From Shewanella sp. GD04112 (lineage in GTDB: Bacteria; Pseudomonadota; Gammaproteobacteria; Enterobacterales; Shewanellaceae), in the NCBI RefSeq assembly GCF_029835735.1, contig NZ_JAOEAL010000001.1, positions 868,001 through 932,000 of the forward strand: DNA of 64,000 nt, in the 5' to 3' direction. Under the pieces are notes generated by a model. That model was not told the DNA's origin and did no database searches. It saw nothing but the letters and a program-made list of their open reading frames with translations. The position numbers and the translations under genes were made by a program. Numbering within the stretch: the first letter of the stretch is position 1; the number at the start of each line of letters is the position of its first letter. Below are positions 62,182 to 64,000 of the stretch, one piece after another.

Positions 62182-64000
62182 ATGGATAAGTCGTTAGAAA
62201 AGTCCCTTCTCGTTTGGCTCAAGTCTCAAAAAAAAGCCTGTGGCTGGTTTGTTAAGCTCTCCGTATGGTGTGGAATGTTAAGTGCTATTGCATTGATAGC
62301 GCAGGCTTATCTGATAGCCACACTTCTCGATGGGGTTATTGTTGGTAATGCCTTGCAGGCTTTGACTGAGGGAGCGAATAGCACTCAAGCACAATCTACA
62401 GTTGGGGCTAGCGATTATCTGCCACATTTTATGGCCCTGATTGGCTTAATGTTGCTGCGAGCCTTACTCGCCTATGGCCGCGAGCGCGCCAGTTTTGAAG
62501 CGGGTAAGCGCTTACGCCAACAGATCCGCGGTGCGGTAATGGATAAGTTAACTCGGCTCGGGCCTGCGTTTATTAAAGGTAAACCCGCAGGCAGTTGGGC
62601 GAGCATAGTTTTAGAGCAAGTGGAAGATTTACAAGATTTTTATGCCCGTTATTTACCGCAAATGACCCTTGCTGGCGTGATCCCCTTATTGATCCTCATC
62701 GCCGTGTTTCCTATCAACTGGGCGGCGGGGCTGATTTTGCTGTTAACCGCGCCACTTATCCCGCTGTTTATGATCCTTGTCGGTATGGGCGCGGCCGATG
62801 CCAACCGTAAAAACTTCAATGCTTTAGCCAGATTAAGCGGCCATTTTATGGATAGATTAAAAGGGCTTTCGACCTTAAAACTGTTCCATAGGGGGGATGC
62901 TGAACTTAAGGTTATCGAAAAAGCCTCGGAGGAGTTCCGTAGTCGTACTATGTCTGTGCTGCGCATGGCCTTTTTAAGTTCGGCGGTACTGGAGTTTTTT
63001 GCCGCGGTATCGATTGCCGTATTAGCGGTTTACTTTGGTTTCAGTTATTTAGGTCACCTCGATTTTGGCTACTATGGTGTGCACGCTCAACTTGGGCCTA
63101 ATGCGAATGAAGGCTTACCTTTTAGCCTGTTTGTAGGCTTGTTTATCTTAATTTTGGCACCTGAGTTTTATCAGCCCCTTAGGGATATGGGCACTCACTA
63201 CCATGCTAAAGCGCAGGCGATTGGCGCTGCCCAAGCATTGGTGACACTGCTGGAACACCCTGAGCCCGAGCCGGGTTCTGAGTCAGAGTCGGGTTCTGAG
63301 CTTGGCTCTTCGCAGAACAAGCTAGGGCAGCAAACGCGACTCGATAAGCTGACTCACCTTAGCGTAAAAGATCTGGAAGTCTTTAGTACCGATGGCAGTC
63401 GTTTGCTCGGCCCCATTAGTTTTGAGTTGAAGCAGGGCGAACACTTGGCTCTGGTTGGCCCAAGCGGCGCTGGTAAAACAAGTTTACTCAATGCCTTATT
63501 AGGATTTTTGCCCTATAAAGGCAAGCTGCTAATCGATGGCGTTGAGCTCGCAAACCTCGACCTTGCCCATTGGCGACAGCAGTTAGCATGGCTTGGGCAG
63601 GAGCCGCAGTTATTCCATGGCACAGTGCGGGAAAACGTCGCCTTAGCCAATCCCGAAATGTCGGATGAGCAGGTGTGGCAATTGCTGGAGCAGGCCAATA
63701 TCCATGAGTTTGTCCACGCGCAACCCCTTGGTTTAGCCACGCCGATAGGCGAGCAGTCATCGACCTTATCGGTTGGGCAGGCGCAACGTATTGCGCTTGC
63801 GCGGGCATTGGGTCAGGCGGCGCAGGTCTTTATTCTCGATGAACCGACGGCGAGTTTAGACAGCGTCAGCGAACAACTCGTCAGCCGCACCTTAAAAACG
63901 GCTATGGCGGGTAAGATGGGCATTATGGTGACCCACAGGGTCGATCAACTGGATCATATGTCGTCCATCCTGGTGCTCGATAAAGGCAAGATAGTCCAGC
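62182..64000 (+). CDS. cydD: Cysteine/glutathione ABC exporter subunit CydD, partial
   Basis: The frame is open to the window end, 606 codons so far, so only the C-terminal tip is missing. It starts at ATG 62182 after GGAG. Six membrane helices (about 20-300) precede an NBD with Walker A GPSGAGKT (426-433), signature LSVGQAQRIALARAL and Walker B VFILDEPTAS. The signature has V where LSGGQ is usual. CydDC exports thiols to the periplasm and is needed for cytochrome bd; cydC should follow. A Gly-Ser-Glu-rich linker (PEPGSESESGSELGSS) sits before the NBD. Confidence 0.93.
   Translation, partial: MDKSLEKSLLVWLKSQKKACGWFVKLSVWCGMLSAIALIAQAYLIATLLDGVIVGNALQALTEGANSTQAQSTVGASDYLPHFMALIGLMLLRALLAYGRERASFEAGKRLRQQIRGAVMDKLTRLGPAFIKGKPAGSWASIVLEQVEDLQDFYARYLPQMTLAGVIPLLILIAVFPINWAAGLILLLTAPLIPLFMILVGMGAADANRKNFNALARLSGHFMDRLKGLSTLKLFHRGDAELKVIEKASEEFRSRTMSVLRMAFLSSAVLEFFAAVSIAVLAVYFGFSYLGHLDFGYYGVHAQLGPNANEGLPFSLFVGLFILILAPEFYQPLRDMGTHYHAKAQAIGAAQALVTLLEHPEPEPGSESESGSELGSSQNKLGQQTRLDKLTHLSVKDLEVFSTDGSRLLGPISFELKQGEHLALVGPSGAGKTSLLNALLGFLPYKGKLLIDGVELANLDLAHWRQQLAWLGQEPQLFHGTVRENVALANPEMSDEQVWQLLEQANIHEFVHAQPLGLATPIGEQSSTLSVGQAQRIALARALGQAAQVFILDEPTASLDSVSEQLVSRTLKTAMAGKMGIMVTHRVDQLDHMSSILVLDKGKIVQ

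Overview
The window reads as a chromosomal segment of a gammaproteobacterium, most likely a Shewanella. The support is the gene content and order (lolB-ispE-prs divergent from hemA-prfA-prmC-sirB2-sirB1-kdsA; ubiX-hpt-ABC export pair; csdEA; cydD), many chemotaxis and c-di-GMP proteins, a GlyGly-CTERM protease of the kind sorted by rhombosortase in Shewanella and Vibrio, and close protein-level resemblance to E. coli AsnC, Prs and RsuA. I see no rRNA, tRNA, prophage, IS element or CRISPR array. Most genes look intact.

Layout. 1-1.3 kb: 3' end of a TonB-dependent receptor. 1.4-6.4 kb: a glutathione S-transferase, then a minus-strand run with a DUF4447 protein, an SMI1/KNR4-like protein, a secreted RelA/SpoT-like protein and an M13 metallopeptidase lipoprotein. 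6.7-9.5 kb: rsuA and a compact ECF sigma factor / membrane anti-sigma-like / DUF4097 operon. 9.9-11.8 kb: an HBM-type chemoreceptor. 12-22.2 kb: prs, ispE, lolB leftward; hemA, prfA, prmC, sirB2, sirB1, a DUF819 membrane protein and kdsA rightward. 22.3-25 kb: an EamA transporter and a CSS-EAL phosphodiesterase. 25-26.9 kb: glnK-amt with a candidate sigma-54/NtrC control region. 27-32.3 kb: panE-vanZ, yajQ, ampG, a small unknown protein, a periplasmic cyclophilin and yajG. 32.4-36 kb: an outer-membrane barrel, DUF2804 plus a fatty-acid hydroxylase, and a PilZ-like protein. 36-40.7 kb: mpl-ubiX-hpt and a YadGH-type ABC exporter. 40.8-44.7 kb: a large secreted subtilase. 44.9-48.2 kb: asnC, rluA, rlhA. 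48.4-55.8 kb: a bacterial PH protein, a 757-residue YwqK-repeat protein, a cupin, an AAA ATPase, a divergent M19 protein and csdE-csdA. 56-64 kb: a second chemoreceptor, rhlE, a DUF3626 protein, an orphan MSHA-like pilin and the start of cydD.

How it fits together. Much of the segment is housekeeping: peptidoglycan recycling (mpl, ampG), heme and LPS precursor synthesis (hemA, kdsA), translation termination (prfA, prmC), rRNA modification (rsuA, rluA, rlhA), nitrogen assimilation (glnK-amt), sulfur transfer (csdEA) and cytochrome bd assembly (cydD). Between these lie accessory genes and regulatory structures. The most interesting to me are the secreted RelA/SpoT-like protein close to an SMI1-type gene, a 62-nt layered hairpin in the prs leader, an M19 'dipeptidase' lacking three of its expected metal ligands, and an orphan pilin gene flanked by two perfect 12-bp inverted repeats.
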